From: Contendibacter sp031732755
GTDB taxonomy: Bacteria > Pseudomonadota > Gammaproteobacteria > Competibacterales > Competibacteraceae
DNA: 36,898 bases
NCBI GenBank assembly: GCA_031732755.1
Contig: JAVMKI010000013.1
Span: 1-36,898 of the forward strand
Direction of reading: 5' to 3'
Shown here: positions 24,047 through 31,801 of the stretch, in pieces
Layout of the letters: each line of letters starts with the position of its first letter
How positions within the stretch are numbered: the stretch's first letter is position 1
Made by a program: the position numbers and the translations under genes
Notes under the pieces: model-generated
The model's database searches: none
The model's input: only the letters and a program-made list of their open reading frames with translations
Told to the model about the DNA's origin: nothing

Positions 24047-25501
24047 ATGCCCAAAGCGTATTGTCTGGTGTTGGCGGGGATCGTCGCCACGGTGTGCGGC
24101 CCGCCAGCGGGAGCCGAAAACCTGCTGCAAGTCTACCAGCAGGCGCTGGACAGCGATCCGGTGCTCAAGGCCGCCGCCGCCAGCCGGGAAGCCACCCAGG
24201 AAACCAAGCCGCAGGCGCGGGCGCTGTTGTTGCCAAACGTGGGAGTCGCGGTCGATCAGGGCTACTCCTTCGGGGTCGCCGGGTCGCCGAACGGTCAGTC
24301 CTCTTTCGATAGCCACAACTACGCGATCAGCCTGACGCAGCCGATCTACAATCGCGGTAGCCAGGTGAAACAGCGGTTGGCGGACGCCCAGGTCAGCCAG
24401 TCCGACGTGGATTTCCAAAATGCCCAGAACGACCTGATCTTGCGGTTATCGCAGGGTTATTTTGGAGTGCTGGCGGCGCTGGACAACCTGACCTACGCCA
24501 CGGCCGCCAAAAATGCCTTCGCCCGCCAGCTTGAACAGGCCAACCGGCGTTTCGAGGTGGGATTGGCGACCATCACCGATGTCTACGATGCCCAGGCGCG
24601 TTTTGACGCGGCCGTCTCGGCGGAGATCGATTACACCAACAAGCTGGCTGACGCCCGCGAATTCCTGCGCCAGTTGACCGGTCAAGACTATGTCCAGCTC
24701 AACCTGCTCAGCGAGCGGATGCCGCTGACGCTGCCCCAGCCGAACAATCCGGAAGAGTGGGTGCGCATGGCGCTGGAAAACAATCTGAAGCTGCGCAGCG
24801 CCGGCTACGGCGTCGATCAGGCGCGGGAGAACATCAACCTGCAAAAGGCTGGCCACTATCCGAAGCTGGATCTGGGGGTCAGCCGCGCCGACCTTGACAA
24901 TAGCGTCACTGATACCACCAGCAGCCAGGTCAACCTGCAAATGACCATCCCGCTGTACAGCGGCGGCGCGGTGTCCTCGCAGTCCCGTCAGGCGGCGTAC
25001 AGCTATGAGGCCGCCCGGCAGAATCTGGAAAATCTGCAACGCGATACCATCCGTACCGTTCGTAACGCCTATCGGGGTCAGGAAGCCGCCATCAGTCAGA
25101 TCAAGGCGCTGGATCAGACCCGCGTGTCCACCCGCAGCGCGTTGGAGGCCAACCAGGCGGGCTACGAGGTTGGTACGCGCACCATCGTGGATGTGCTCAA
25201 CGCCGAGCGCGATGTCTATCTGGCCGAAGCCAATTATGCTCAGGCTCGCTATTCCTATATCGCCAATTATCTGATCTTGCGGCAGGCCGCCGGCCAATTG
25301 TCGGAAGCGGATTTAGCCGAGATCAATGGCTGGTTGGGTGAACCACGACCGACTTCGGGCGCGACCCCTGTTTCCACCGCGCCCGCAAGCAGGGAGCCAG
25401 CCAAGGCCGGTTCTGGCAAAGGCAAAAACGGCAAGTCCGCTGCCGCCAAGTCCACCGACAAGCCGTCGACAACCCCCGCCATTCCCTCGGCGGCGAAATG
25501 A
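24047..25501 (+). CDS. tolC: TolC family outer-membrane efflux protein
   Basis: TolC-family proteins form trimeric outer-membrane and periplasmic channels for tripartite efflux pumps and type I secretion. The 484-residue protein has a signal peptide (MPKAYCLVLAG to about residue 24), then two OEP repeats with the characteristic coiled-coil heptads: LLQVYQQALDSDPVLKAA near the start, RFEVGLATITDVYDAQARFD in the middle and GYEVGTRTIVDVLNAERDVYLAE near 380. The last 50 residues are a Pro/Ala/Lys-rich tail. GGGAG lies 11 bases before the ATG. No pump genes are adjacent, so it probably serves several exporters, as E. coli TolC does. Confidence 0.94.
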   Translation: MPKAYCLVLAGIVATVCGPPAGAENLLQVYQQALDSDPVLKAAAASREATQETKPQARALLLPNVGVAVDQGYSFGVAGSPNGQSSFDSHNYAISLTQPIYNRGSQVKQRLADAQVSQSDVDFQNAQNDLILRLSQGYFGVLAALDNLTYATAAKNAFARQLEQANRRFEVGLATITDVYDAQARFDAAVSAEIDYTNKLADAREFLRQLTGQDYVQLNLLSERMPLTLPQPNNPEEWVRMALENNLKLRSAGYGVDQARENINLQKAGHYPKLDLGVSRADLDNSVTDTTSSQVNLQMTIPLYSGGAVSSQSRQAAYSYEAARQNLENLQRDTIRTVRNAYRGQEAAISQIKALDQTRVSTRSALEANQAGYEVGTRTIVDVLNAERDVYLAEANYAQARYSYIANYLILRQAAGQLSEADLAEINGWLGEPRPTSGATPVSTAPASREPAKAGSGKGKNGKSAAAKSTDKPSTTPAIPSAAK

Positions 25502-25525
25502 CCGACGGTCGATCCGCGCTTGGCC

Positions 25526-26068
25526 ATGAGCGATCCGGGCGGCGTTGATCCGTCGCCACCAACCACCGCTCACGTCGCGCTGGCAAGTTTGCCGCGCCGG
25601 CTGGCTGCCATCGTCTATGACGCCTTGCTGTTGCTCGGGGTGTTGATCGGCGCGACCGCGCTGGTGTTGGGGCTGACGGTGGCCGTTGTCGGCGGCGCGG
25701 CGGTCAAGGCCCACAACCCTCTGGCGGGCAATCCCTTTTTTCAAACTTATTTGTTTCTGGTCTGTTTTTTCTTTTATGGTGGATTCTGGACCCATGGTGG
25801 CCAGACCCTGGGAATGCGCGCCTGGCGGTTGCGGCTACAGTGCCGTGACGGTCTGGGTGTGAACTGGTGGCAGGCGCTGCTGCGGTTTTTGATCGGCGGC
25901 TTGTGGCTGGTGCCGGTGGCCTCCCTGCACCAAGGGTTGAAGCTCGGGGTCGTTCCCAGCCTGGGAGCGGGATTGGGTTGCGCGCTGCTGTTGTGGGCGT
26001 TGCGCCTGCCCGACCGCGTGTCGGAAACCGAGCTGGTGGTGTTACCTAAAAAGCCTCGATCTTCCTGA
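25526..26068 (+). CDS. RDD family membrane protein
   Basis: This 180-residue protein shows the RDD pattern: LPRRLAAIVYDALLLLGVLI at the first span, GGQTLGMRAWRLRL after a hydrophobic block containing YLFLVCFFFYGGFW, and a further span near VPSLGAGLGCALLLWALRL. The Arg and Asp of the name-giving motif are visible in the first span. Function is unknown for most RDD proteins; transport roles have been proposed for some. It starts 24 bases after tolC and probably shares its message. A TTG six bases earlier is a less likely start. Confidence 0.88.
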   Translation: MSDPGGVDPSPPTTAHVALASLPRRLAAIVYDALLLLGVLIGATALVLGLTVAVVGGAAVKAHNPLAGNPFFQTYLFLVCFFFYGGFWTHGGQTLGMRAWRLRLQCRDGLGVNWWQALLRFLIGGLWLVPVASLHQGLKLGVVPSLGAGLGCALLLWALRLPDRVSETELVVLPKKPRSS

Positions 26069-26105
26069 CAGTGGCGGTTTGCGGGGCGCGGTTTCCGCGA
26101 CACTG
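26069..26105. terminator. Stem-loop between convergent genes
   Basis: An outer pair CAGTG (26069-26073) with CACTG (26101-26105) encloses the tight hairpin CGCGG-TTT-CCGCG (26087-26099). It lies between the convergent RDD and L,D-transpeptidase genes and may end transcription, though no T-run is present on either strand. Confidence 0.35.
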
Positions 26106-26162
26106 CGTCCTTGAGAAAGGAATCTTCATCGCCGGGTGTCCGAAATACGATTGCCGACGACC

Positions 26163-26648
26163 CTAGTTGGCGATATACACTCGGTCGCCAGTTCGCACCT
26201 GGTCGAACAGTTCCAGCAAATCCCGGTTACGCATCCGGATGCAACCGTGTGAAAGCGGTACTCCCATCGGTGTTTCGTCTGGACAACCGTGAATGTAGAT
26301 GAACCGACGCAGGGTATCTCGGTCACCGCCCCGGTTGAATCCTGTCTCCAGGCCGGTCAGCCACAAAATCCGGGTCAGAATCCAATCCCGTTCTGGGTGA
26401 CGGGCCGCTAACGCCAAATCATAAATTTCGCCGGTTGACCGCCGCCCGACAAATACCGTGTTGATCGGCAGACCCGCGCCGATCTTGATACGGATGCGAT
26501 GCCAGCCGCGCGGCGTGCAGCCACTGCCGCGCTGTTCACCGAGACCATTGCGGGCGGTGGAAACAAGGTGGCTCGCCACCACGGCACCGCCTTCCAGCAA
26601 CTCCAATCGTTGATCGGGAACGTGGATGCGAATCAGTCGCTCGTGCAT
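26163..26648 (-). CDS. L,D-transpeptidase (YkuD domain), no signal peptide
   Basis: YkuD enzymes form or exchange peptidoglycan crosslinks through a catalytic cysteine. The 161-residue protein is almost the bare domain: it begins HERLIRIHVPDQRLELLEG and carries the active-site block IYIHGCPDETPMGVPLSHGCIRM, with the catalytic Cys and His in SHGC. An additional Cys sits in IHGCP. No signal peptide or membrane span is visible, although the substrate is periplasmic. This signal-less subgroup is seen in other gammaproteobacteria. The start overlaps the CYTH gene by 16 bases. Confidence 0.9.
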   Translation of the reverse strand: MHERLIRIHVPDQRLELLEGGAVVASHLVSTARNGLGEQRGSGCTPRGWHRIRIKIGAGLPINTVFVGRRSTGEIYDLALAARHPERDWILTRILWLTGLETGFNRGGDRDTLRRFIYIHGCPDETPMGVPLSHGCIRMRNRDLLELFDQVRTGDRVYIAN

Positions 26649-27115
26649 GACCAGGTATTGTAGGGGTGCCGCGCCAATTGTGAGTTATAGTAGCGGATGT
26701 CGTGTGAGACGTCCTCATCGGCCCAGTCGGGCCGGGTGAACGGTTCGTCGGGATAATGCAATTCCACCTCCGCCACGATCAGCCCAGCGTTGGCGCCAGC
26801 GAATTCGTCAATTTCCCAAAGATGATCGCCGCAACGAACGAAATGGCGGGTTTTCTCCAGCAACGGTTGCTCGCACAGGGTATTGAGGATTTCCTCGGCC
26901 TCGGCCAGCGGGATGGCATATTCATATTCGCTGCGCTGGATGCCGAGCGTTCCGCTCTTGATGTTGAGGAAGCCCTGGGCGCCGGCCACCCGCACCCGCA
27001 CCGAGCGCCGCGCATCGCTGATCAGATAGCCCTGCCGCATCAATACCGAGCGTTCGACCCGTTGGCGCCAGCGGTCGTCGCGGAGAAGGAATTTATGTTC
27101 AATTTCAATAGCCAT
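26633..27115 (-). CDS. CYTH domain protein (triphosphate tunnel enzyme family)
   Basis: The 160-residue protein has the signature MAIEIEHKFLL, the ExExK metal-binding motif at the start of the beta-tunnel, further tunnel-facing charges in RVRVAGAQGFLNIK, EYEYAIP, WEIDEF and VAEVEL. Members of the family hydrolyse tripolyphosphate or other triphosphates; the actual substrate here cannot be read from the sequence. It is co-oriented with the L,D-transpeptidase and divergent from the Hpt gene. Confidence 0.9.
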   Translation of the reverse strand: MAIEIEHKFLLRDDRWRQRVERSVLMRQGYLISDARRSVRVRVAGAQGFLNIKSGTLGIQRSEYEYAIPLAEAEEILNTLCEQPLLEKTRHFVRCGDHLWEIDEFAGANAGLIVAEVELHYPDEPFTRPDWADEDVSHDIRYYNSQLARHPYNTWSCTSD

Positions 27116-27158
27116 GTCGCCATCTCGTTGCCTGACTGGAGTTAACCCGCATGGTGGG

Positions 27159-27176
27159 ACAAACCATGCGGTTTGT
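27159..27176. promoter_or_regulatory. Perfect inverted repeat between CYTH and Hpt genes
   Basis: ACAAACC-ATGC-GGTTTGT is a perfect 7-bp inverted repeat with a 4-base centre, 40 bases before the Hpt start in the divergent intergenic region. GCATGG (27150-27155) and CCATGC (27164-27169) form an alternative pairing. It may be an operator or a switching hairpin. Confidence 0.35.
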
Positions 27177-27215
27177 GTATGCTTGCCGCGTTCGCGCCAC
27201 CGGAGACCGATTTAC

Positions 27216-27575
27216 ATGAGCGATGCCGATCTTAACGCGTTGCCGCTGCTCGATGACGAGGTCATCACCGAGTTGCGCGACATCATGGAAGAGGATTTCG
27301 CTGAACTGCTGGGTGTTTTCCTGAGTGATTTGCCAGTCCAGATCGCACGCTTGCAAGATGCCGCCGTTCAGGGTAACGCCGACGAACTCTACCAGATCGC
27401 CCACAAGCTGAAATCGAGTTGCGGTAGTATCGGAGCAACGCGCTTGACTGAACTGGTCCGACGCCTGGAGCAGATAGGGCGGCTGAAGACTTTGGATGTC
27501 ACCACCACCCTGCTGCGGCAGGTCGAAATGGTCACCAGCGAAACGATCGCCGCGCTGCAAGCTCATTTGGGTTGA
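27216..27575 (+). CDS. Stand-alone histidine phosphotransfer (Hpt) protein
   Basis: The 119-residue protein is one Hpt domain with the phospho-acceptor His63 in IAHKLKSSCGSIGA, the classic helix motif. It probably relays phosphate between a hybrid kinase and a response regulator. No hybrid kinase or free receiver is next to it, so the partners are encoded elsewhere. GGAG lies 10 bases before the ATG at 27216; an in-frame extension to 27114 is Arg-rich and unlike an Hpt. It converges on the TerC gene. Confidence 0.88.
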   Translation: MSDADLNALPLLDDEVITELRDIMEEDFAELLGVFLSDLPVQIARLQDAAVQGNADELYQIAHKLKSSCGSIGATRLTELVRRLEQIGRLKTLDVTTTLLRQVEMVTSETIAALQAHLG

Positions 27576-27607
27576 ACCGCCACCGTCCAGTATTCCATCC
27601 TCCCAAG

Positions 27608-28330
27608 CTAGCGTGGTGGATGCGCCGCCATCCGTCGGCGTTTGGTGGCCGTCAGATTCAACGCTTCGACACCGACCGAGAACGCGATGGCGAAGTACAG
27701 GTAGCCCTTGGGAATGTGGAAGCCCATGCCGTCGGCGACCAGCGTCACGCCGACCAGAATCAGGAAACTGAGCGCCAGCATTTTCACCGAAAGATTTTCG
27801 TGGATGAAGCGGCTGAGTGGGTCAGCGGCGAAGAGCATGATGATGACCGCGATGATGATGGCCGCCGCCATGACGCTCAACCGTTGGGCCATGCCCACGG
27901 CGGTGATGACACTGTCAAGCGAGAACACGATGTCTAGCACCATGATCTGGATGATCACGGCCATGAAGCTCGCGGCCCTGGTCTCGCGCATTTCTTCCTC
28001 CACCCCGTCCACGGTGGCGTGAATCTCGGTGGTGCCCTTGGCCAGCAGAAACAGGCCACCGCCAAGCAGGACCAGATCGCGCAACGAAACGGCGTGTTCG
28101 AAGATCGTGAACAGCGGCGCGGTCACGCCCGCCAGCCAGGCGATGCTGGCCAGCAACAGCAGGCGGGAGATGACCGCCAGCGCCAGGCCGATGCGGCGGG
28201 CCGAGGATTGCTGTTCGACCGGCAAGCGGTTGGACAGGATGGAAATGAACACCAGATTGTCGATGCCCAGCACGATTTCCAGCGCCGTGAGAGTCAACAG
28301 GCTGGCCAGGATTTCAAACGCAAAATCCAT
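27608..28330 (-). CDS. TerC family integral membrane protein
   Basis: This 240-residue protein has about seven hydrophobic spans and the two conserved acidic motifs of the TerC/YgdQ/YkoY group: EIVLGIDNLVFISIL near the start and LDIVFSLDSVITAVG in the middle, likely metal-contacting. Family members are linked to manganese export and tellurite resistance. The Arg-rich end KRRRMAAH fits a cytoplasmic C-terminus. The ATG at 28330 has GGAG upstream. No manganese riboswitch is recognisable. Confidence 0.9.
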   Translation of the reverse strand: MDFAFEILASLLTLTALEIVLGIDNLVFISILSNRLPVEQQSSARRIGLALAVISRLLLLASIAWLAGVTAPLFTIFEHAVSLRDLVLLGGGLFLLAKGTTEIHATVDGVEEEMRETRAASFMAVIIQIMVLDIVFSLDSVITAVGMAQRLSVMAAAIIIAVIIMLFAADPLSRFIHENLSVKMLALSFLILVGVTLVADGMGFHIPKGYLYFAIAFSVGVEALNLTATKRRRMAAHPPR

Positions 28331-28401
28331 GCGGGGGTACTCCGGGTAGGATAAATCGGGACACTGCGGCGTCGGCAAAACCTAAGGATAACGCCAAGGC
28401 G

Positions 28402-28427
28402 GCCATGCCGGTTGGAGCCAGCATGGC
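28402..28427 (-). terminator. Stem-loop between trmL and terC
   Basis: GCCATGC (28402-28408) and GCATGGC (28421-28427) are a perfect 7-bp inverted repeat with a 12-base loop, just downstream of trmL on the minus strand. No T-run follows. It may partly terminate trmL transcripts or protect their 3' end. Confidence 0.33.
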
Positions 28428-28444
28428 GACGTGCGCCGACAGGC

Positions 28445-28909
28445 TCAGCGCGCGCCCTGAAAATCGCCTTGCCGCCACGCCTCGTAGACCACCACCGCGA
28501 CGGCGTTGGCCAGGTTGAGGCTGCGTCCGGTGGTTTGCATCGGAATCCGCAACCGCTGTTCCAGTGGAATTTCGGCCAGCACCCGCGCTGGCAGGCCACG
28601 CGTTTCCGGGCCGAACAGCAGCGCGTCGTTGGGTTGATAAGCGACGGTATGATAGCAACGGACGCCTTTGGTGGTGAAGGCGAACAGCCGCGCCGGTTTG
28701 ACCTCGGTGAGAAAGGCCGCCAGATCGCGGTGTGGTCGCACCGCCGCCCACTCATGATAGTCTAGCCCGGCTCGCCGTAACCGACGGTCGTCGAACTGGA
28801 ATCCGAACGGTCGAATCAGATGCAACCGCGCGCCAGTGTTGGCGCACAGCCGGATGATGTTGCCGGTGTTGGGCGGAATCTCCGGCTCATAGAGAACGAC
28901 ATCGAACAT
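28445..28909 (-). CDS. trmL: tRNA (cytidine/uridine-34 2'-O)-methyltransferase TrmL
   Basis: TrmL methylates the 2'-O of the wobble base in tRNA-Leu isoacceptors, using S-adenosylmethionine. The 154-residue protein is a minimal SPOUT enzyme: LYEPEIPPNTGNIIRLCANTG at the start, HLIRPFGF, LLFGPETRGLP and the knotted end MQTTGRSLNLANAVAVVVYEA. The ATG at 28909 fits the usual N-terminus (MFDVVLYEPEIP). It follows ntrC after a spacer that contains a decayed repeat. Confidence 0.95.
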   Translation of the reverse strand: MFDVVLYEPEIPPNTGNIIRLCANTGARLHLIRPFGFQFDDRRLRRAGLDYHEWAAVRPHRDLAAFLTEVKPARLFAFTTKGVRCYHTVAYQPNDALLFGPETRGLPARVLAEIPLEQRLRIPMQTTGRSLNLANAVAVVVYEAWRQGDFQGAR

Positions 28910-28917
28910 GGTCCTTG

Positions 28918-28960
28918 CTCCGTCCACGGAACACACGGTCCACGGAATACAGGGAAGGCG
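28918..28960. repeat. Degenerate CACGGAA intergenic repeat
   Basis: The ntrC-trmL spacer contains repeated short units (CCACGGAACACACGG, CCACGGAATACAGGG). On the other strand these read TTCCGTGGA, as in the hisG-hisD spacer at 5867-5948. A similar AACACACGGAAGAC stretch lies before hisG at 5174-5187. Confidence 0.42.
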
Positions 28961-28973
28961 CGAAGGGAAAACC

Positions 28974-30371
28974 CTATTCCATTCCCAATTCCTTGATCTT
29001 TCGAGTGAGAGTGTTGCGACCCCAGCCCAGGAGCCGGGCCGCGCCCTGGCGGTGGCCGCCGGTCTGTTCCAGTGCCGCTCGAATCAAGACCCGCTCGAAA
29101 CTTGGCAGGGCGGTTTCCAGCAGATTATGTTCGCCGCGCGCCAGGCTTTGGCCGGCCCACGTGCGCAGCGCCGTCTCCCAGTCGAGGCCGTGGCTGGCCG
29201 TGGCCGGGTTCCGCTCGCGCAATTCGCCCGGCAAATCCTCGAGGTGAATTTCCCGTCCCGAAGCCATCACCGTCAGCCAGCGGCACAGGTTTTCCAATTG
29301 TCGGACGTTGCCGGGCCAGTCGAGACCACTGAGATAGCTCTCGGTTTCTGGGCGCAGAATCTTTGGTTCGATCCCCAGTTCCCGCGCCGCCTGACCCAGA
29401 AAATGCCGAGTCAACAGCGGGATATCCTCGGGGTGCTTGTTGAGCGATGGTAACTGGATGCGGATGACGTTCAGGCGATGAAACAGATCCTCCCGAAACA
29501 GTCCGTCGCGGACCCGTTGCTCCAAATTCCGATGAGTGGCGGCGATCACCCGCACGTCCACCCGGGTGGGCGTATGGCCACCCACCCGGTAAAACTCGCC
29601 CTCGGCCAGCACCCGTAGCAGTCTGGTCTGCAACTCCGCCGGCATGTCGCCAATCTCGTCCAGGAACAGCGTGCCGCCGTTGGCCTGTTCGAACCGCCCC
29701 TGCCGAGTGGCCTGAGCCCCGGTGAACGCGCCGCGCTCATGGCCGAACAACTCCGATTCGAGTAAATCGCGGGGAATGGCGGCGGTGTTGATGGCGATGA
29801 ATGGCCGGTCGGCGCGCGGGCTGTGCCGGTGCAAGGCGCGGGCTACCAGTTCCTTGCCGGTGCCGGATTCACCAGTGATCAGCACGGTGATCGTGGAGCG
29901 CGACAGTCGGCCGATGGCGCGGAATACCTCCTGCATCGCCGGTCCCTCGCCGACGATCTCGGGCAAGTGCTCGGCGGACTCGCCCGATCCCATTTGCTGG
30001 CGCTGGGTTTGGCAGGCGCGGCGCACCAACGCTACCGCTTCGTCCACGTCAAACGGCTTGGGCAGATAGTCAAACGCGCCGCCCTGATAGGCCGACACCG
30101 CGCTGTCGAGATCGGAATGGGCGGTCATGATGATCACCGGTAGTTCCGGCGTCCGTTCGCGCAGTCGGGCCAGCAATTCCAAACCGCTCATGCCCGGCAT
30201 TCGGATATCGGCGATTGCGGCGTCCGGCGCGCCCTGGCGCAGTGCATCGAGCACCCCCACCGCGTTGTGGAAAGTCGTGACCGCCATGCCGTCGCGTTGC
30301 AGAGCCTTTTCCAGCACCCAGCGGATCGCATGATCGTCGTCGATCACCCAAACCTGCTCTTTTCTGCTCAT
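28974..30371 (-). CDS. ntrC: Nitrogen regulation response regulator NtrC (GlnG)
   Basis: NtrC, when phosphorylated by NtrB in nitrogen shortage, activates sigma-54 promoters such as glnA. The 465-residue protein has a receiver domain (Asp55 in IADIRMPG, Lys105 in PKPF), an AAA+ domain with Walker A GESGTGKE (167-174), the intact sigma-54 loop GAFTGA (214-219) and GTLFLDEIGD, then a Fis-type helix-turn-helix (GHRQGAARLLGWGRNTLTRKIKEL minus the first residues). The start overlaps the ntrB stop (ATGA). It contrasts with NtrX here, which has lost the loop. Confidence 0.97.
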   Translation of the reverse strand: MSRKEQVWVIDDDHAIRWVLEKALQRDGMAVTTFHNAVGVLDALRQGAPDAAIADIRMPGMSGLELLARLRERTPELPVIIMTAHSDLDSAVSAYQGGAFDYLPKPFDVDEAVALVRRACQTQRQQMGSGESAEHLPEIVGEGPAMQEVFRAIGRLSRSTITVLITGESGTGKELVARALHRHSPRADRPFIAINTAAIPRDLLESELFGHERGAFTGAQATRQGRFEQANGGTLFLDEIGDMPAELQTRLLRVLAEGEFYRVGGHTPTRVDVRVIAATHRNLEQRVRDGLFREDLFHRLNVIRIQLPSLNKHPEDIPLLTRHFLGQAARELGIEPKILRPETESYLSGLDWPGNVRQLENLCRWLTVMASGREIHLEDLPGELRERNPATASHGLDWETALRTWAGQSLARGEHNLLETALPSFERVLIRAALEQTGGHRQGAARLLGWGRNTLTRKIKELGME

Positions 30372-31429
30372 CCGGTTTTCCCCAAGGGCAGCAACAGCGT
30401 GAAAACGGTCTCACCGGGCCGACTGGCGCATTCGATCAGGCCCCCATGTTGGGCGATGATGCTCTGGGCGATGGACAAACCTAGCCCGGTGCCATCGGGC
30501 CGACCGCTGATCATCGGATAAAAAATCTGTTCCTGCTGGGCAGGTGGAATGCCGGGACCGTTATCCACGACATCCAGCCGGGCCACCAGCTTGTGGCGCT
30601 TGGCGCCGATGGTGTACTGGCGCTGCACCCGGGTACGCAACGTGATGACGCCGTGCCCACGTTCGCCGAGCGCCTGCGCGGCGTTGCGCACCACGTTGAG
30701 CACCGCCTGAATCAGCCGGTCGGCATCGCCCCACAGCGGCGGAATGCTGGGATCGTAGTCGCGTTCGATGCGGAGACTCGGGCAAGCCTCGGCCTCCACC
30801 AGGCTGCAAACCCGTTCCAACACTTCGTGAATGCTGACTTCATCGTGGGTCGGCAACTGGTTGGGACCCAGCATCCGGTCCACCAGATTGCGCAGTCGGT
30901 CGGCCTCGCCGATGATGATGCCGGTGTATTCGCGCAGCGCCGGGTTCGGCAACTCCCGCTCCAGAAGTTGCGCCGCCCCGCGCAGACCGCCCAGCGGGTT
31001 CTTGATTTCGTGGGCCAAATTGCGCACCAGGGCCCGGGTGGTGTGGTGCTGGGCCAGGATGTGCTCCTCGCGGCTGATTCGCAGGCGCCAATCCACCTGC
31101 CGCAGTTCCAGCAACAGTTCGATGGGCGGGTGCTCCAGTAAGGGCGCGGCGGTGCAGTCCACGGTCACGGTCCGCTCCAGGGGAAAGATCAATTGCAATT
31201 CCCGCTCGATATAGGGATGGCCGCTCTCCAGGCAATGCCGCAATCCGGCGATGAAGGGTTCAGCGCCGATGATCAATTCCGGCAACGCCAGTTTGTGGGC
31301 CTTGCGGAAACTGATCTCGAACAGCGCTTCCGCCGCCGGGTTCATGAATAGCAATCGTAAATGCGGATCCAGCACCAGTACGGCGATGCTCAGGCTTTCC
31401 ACCACACGGCGTTGGTAATTTTTCAGCAC
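30368..31429 (-). CDS. ntrB: Nitrogen regulation sensor kinase NtrB (GlnL)
   Basis: NtrB is the soluble kinase-phosphatase that, under PII control, sets NtrC phosphorylation. The 353-residue protein has a PAS domain (about 5-110), the HisKA segment with His140 (RNLAHEIKNPLGGLRGAAQLL starts near 136), and an ATPase domain with VLNVVRNAAQAL, DVVDNGPGIP and PDGTGLGLSIAQSI. I prefer the GTG at 31429 because GAGG lies five bases upstream; the TTG at 31468 (366 residues) has none. It lies downstream of glnA in the order glnA-ntrB-ntrC. Confidence 0.95.
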   Translation of the reverse strand: MLKNYQRRVVESLSIAVLVLDPHLRLLFMNPAAEALFEISFRKAHKLALPELIIGAEPFIAGLRHCLESGHPYIERELQLIFPLERTVTVDCTAAPLLEHPPIELLLELRQVDWRLRISREEHILAQHHTTRALVRNLAHEIKNPLGGLRGAAQLLERELPNPALREYTGIIIGEADRLRNLVDRMLGPNQLPTHDEVSIHEVLERVCSLVEAEACPSLRIERDYDPSIPPLWGDADRLIQAVLNVVRNAAQALGERGHGVITLRTRVQRQYTIGAKRHKLVARLDVVDNGPGIPPAQQEQIFYPMISGRPDGTGLGLSIAQSIIAQHGGLIECASRPGETVFTLLLPLGKTG

Positions 31430-31694
31430 GGTCGCCTCGTTCTCTGCTCGTGGTCGGCGATATGGCAAAAGCTTGTACTTAAGGGTTGGCAGGAAAACCG
31501 ACCATGAATATGGGTACCGATGATAAAGTGCCCTTCATGCCGAAAAAGCTACGATATGTTCATTTAACTAATTGTTTCAAAATTGTTTTGTGTAGTCTCT
31601 ATGGTCCGGCCCATGGTGTTCATCATGCCTACTGTTGACGCGGCGCACCGCACCAAACCGGCATGGTGATGACGGGCGAGACTGTTATCGCGAA

Positions 31695-31711
31695 TGCACT
31701 ATAATGGTGCA
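31695..31711 (-). promoter_or_regulatory. Probable NtrC-binding site upstream of ntrB
   Basis: TGCACTATAATGGTGCA on the plus strand is a perfect TGCAC-N7-GTGCA inverted repeat, the core pattern of known NtrC sites (GCACC-N5-GGTGC with T and A flanks). On the minus strand a -10-like TATAGT lies within it, so NtrC bound here could repress ntrBC, as in enteric bacteria. Binding is inferred. Confidence 0.65.
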
Positions 31712-31722
31712 ACGCTGTTAAC

Positions 31723-31746
31723 GAAAACGCCCCCGAATGGAGGCGT
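31723..31746 (-). terminator. Rho-independent terminator of glnA
   Basis: On the minus strand ACGCC (31746-31742) pairs with GGCGT (31731-31727), extended by T-G and C-G pairs, and is followed by TTTT (31727-31724). It lies 55 bases after the glnA stop and should separate most glnA transcripts from ntrBC. Confidence 0.72.
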
Positions 31747-31801
31747 CGTCGCAAATCCACTACGCGGCGTGCGGTTCCACAACGCCGCGCACGATCCTGA
31801 A

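Larger units (their letters stand above)
31430..31801. other. glnA-ntrB intergenic region
   Basis: This 372-base stretch has no gene. Reading leftward it contains a stem-loop just after the glnA stop (CGCGGCGT 31763-31770 with ACGCCGCG 31782-31789), the glnA terminator, an NtrC-like palindrome, and then an AT-rich part (31500-31620) that may hold the ntrBC promoter. I see no clear -35/-10 pair there. Confidence 0.55.

Noticed and set aside
28331..28444. Manganese (yybP-ykoY) riboswitch before the TerC gene
   Set aside because: The leader is short and I find none of the conserved internal loops; the visible inverted repeat is a simple hairpin close to trmL.
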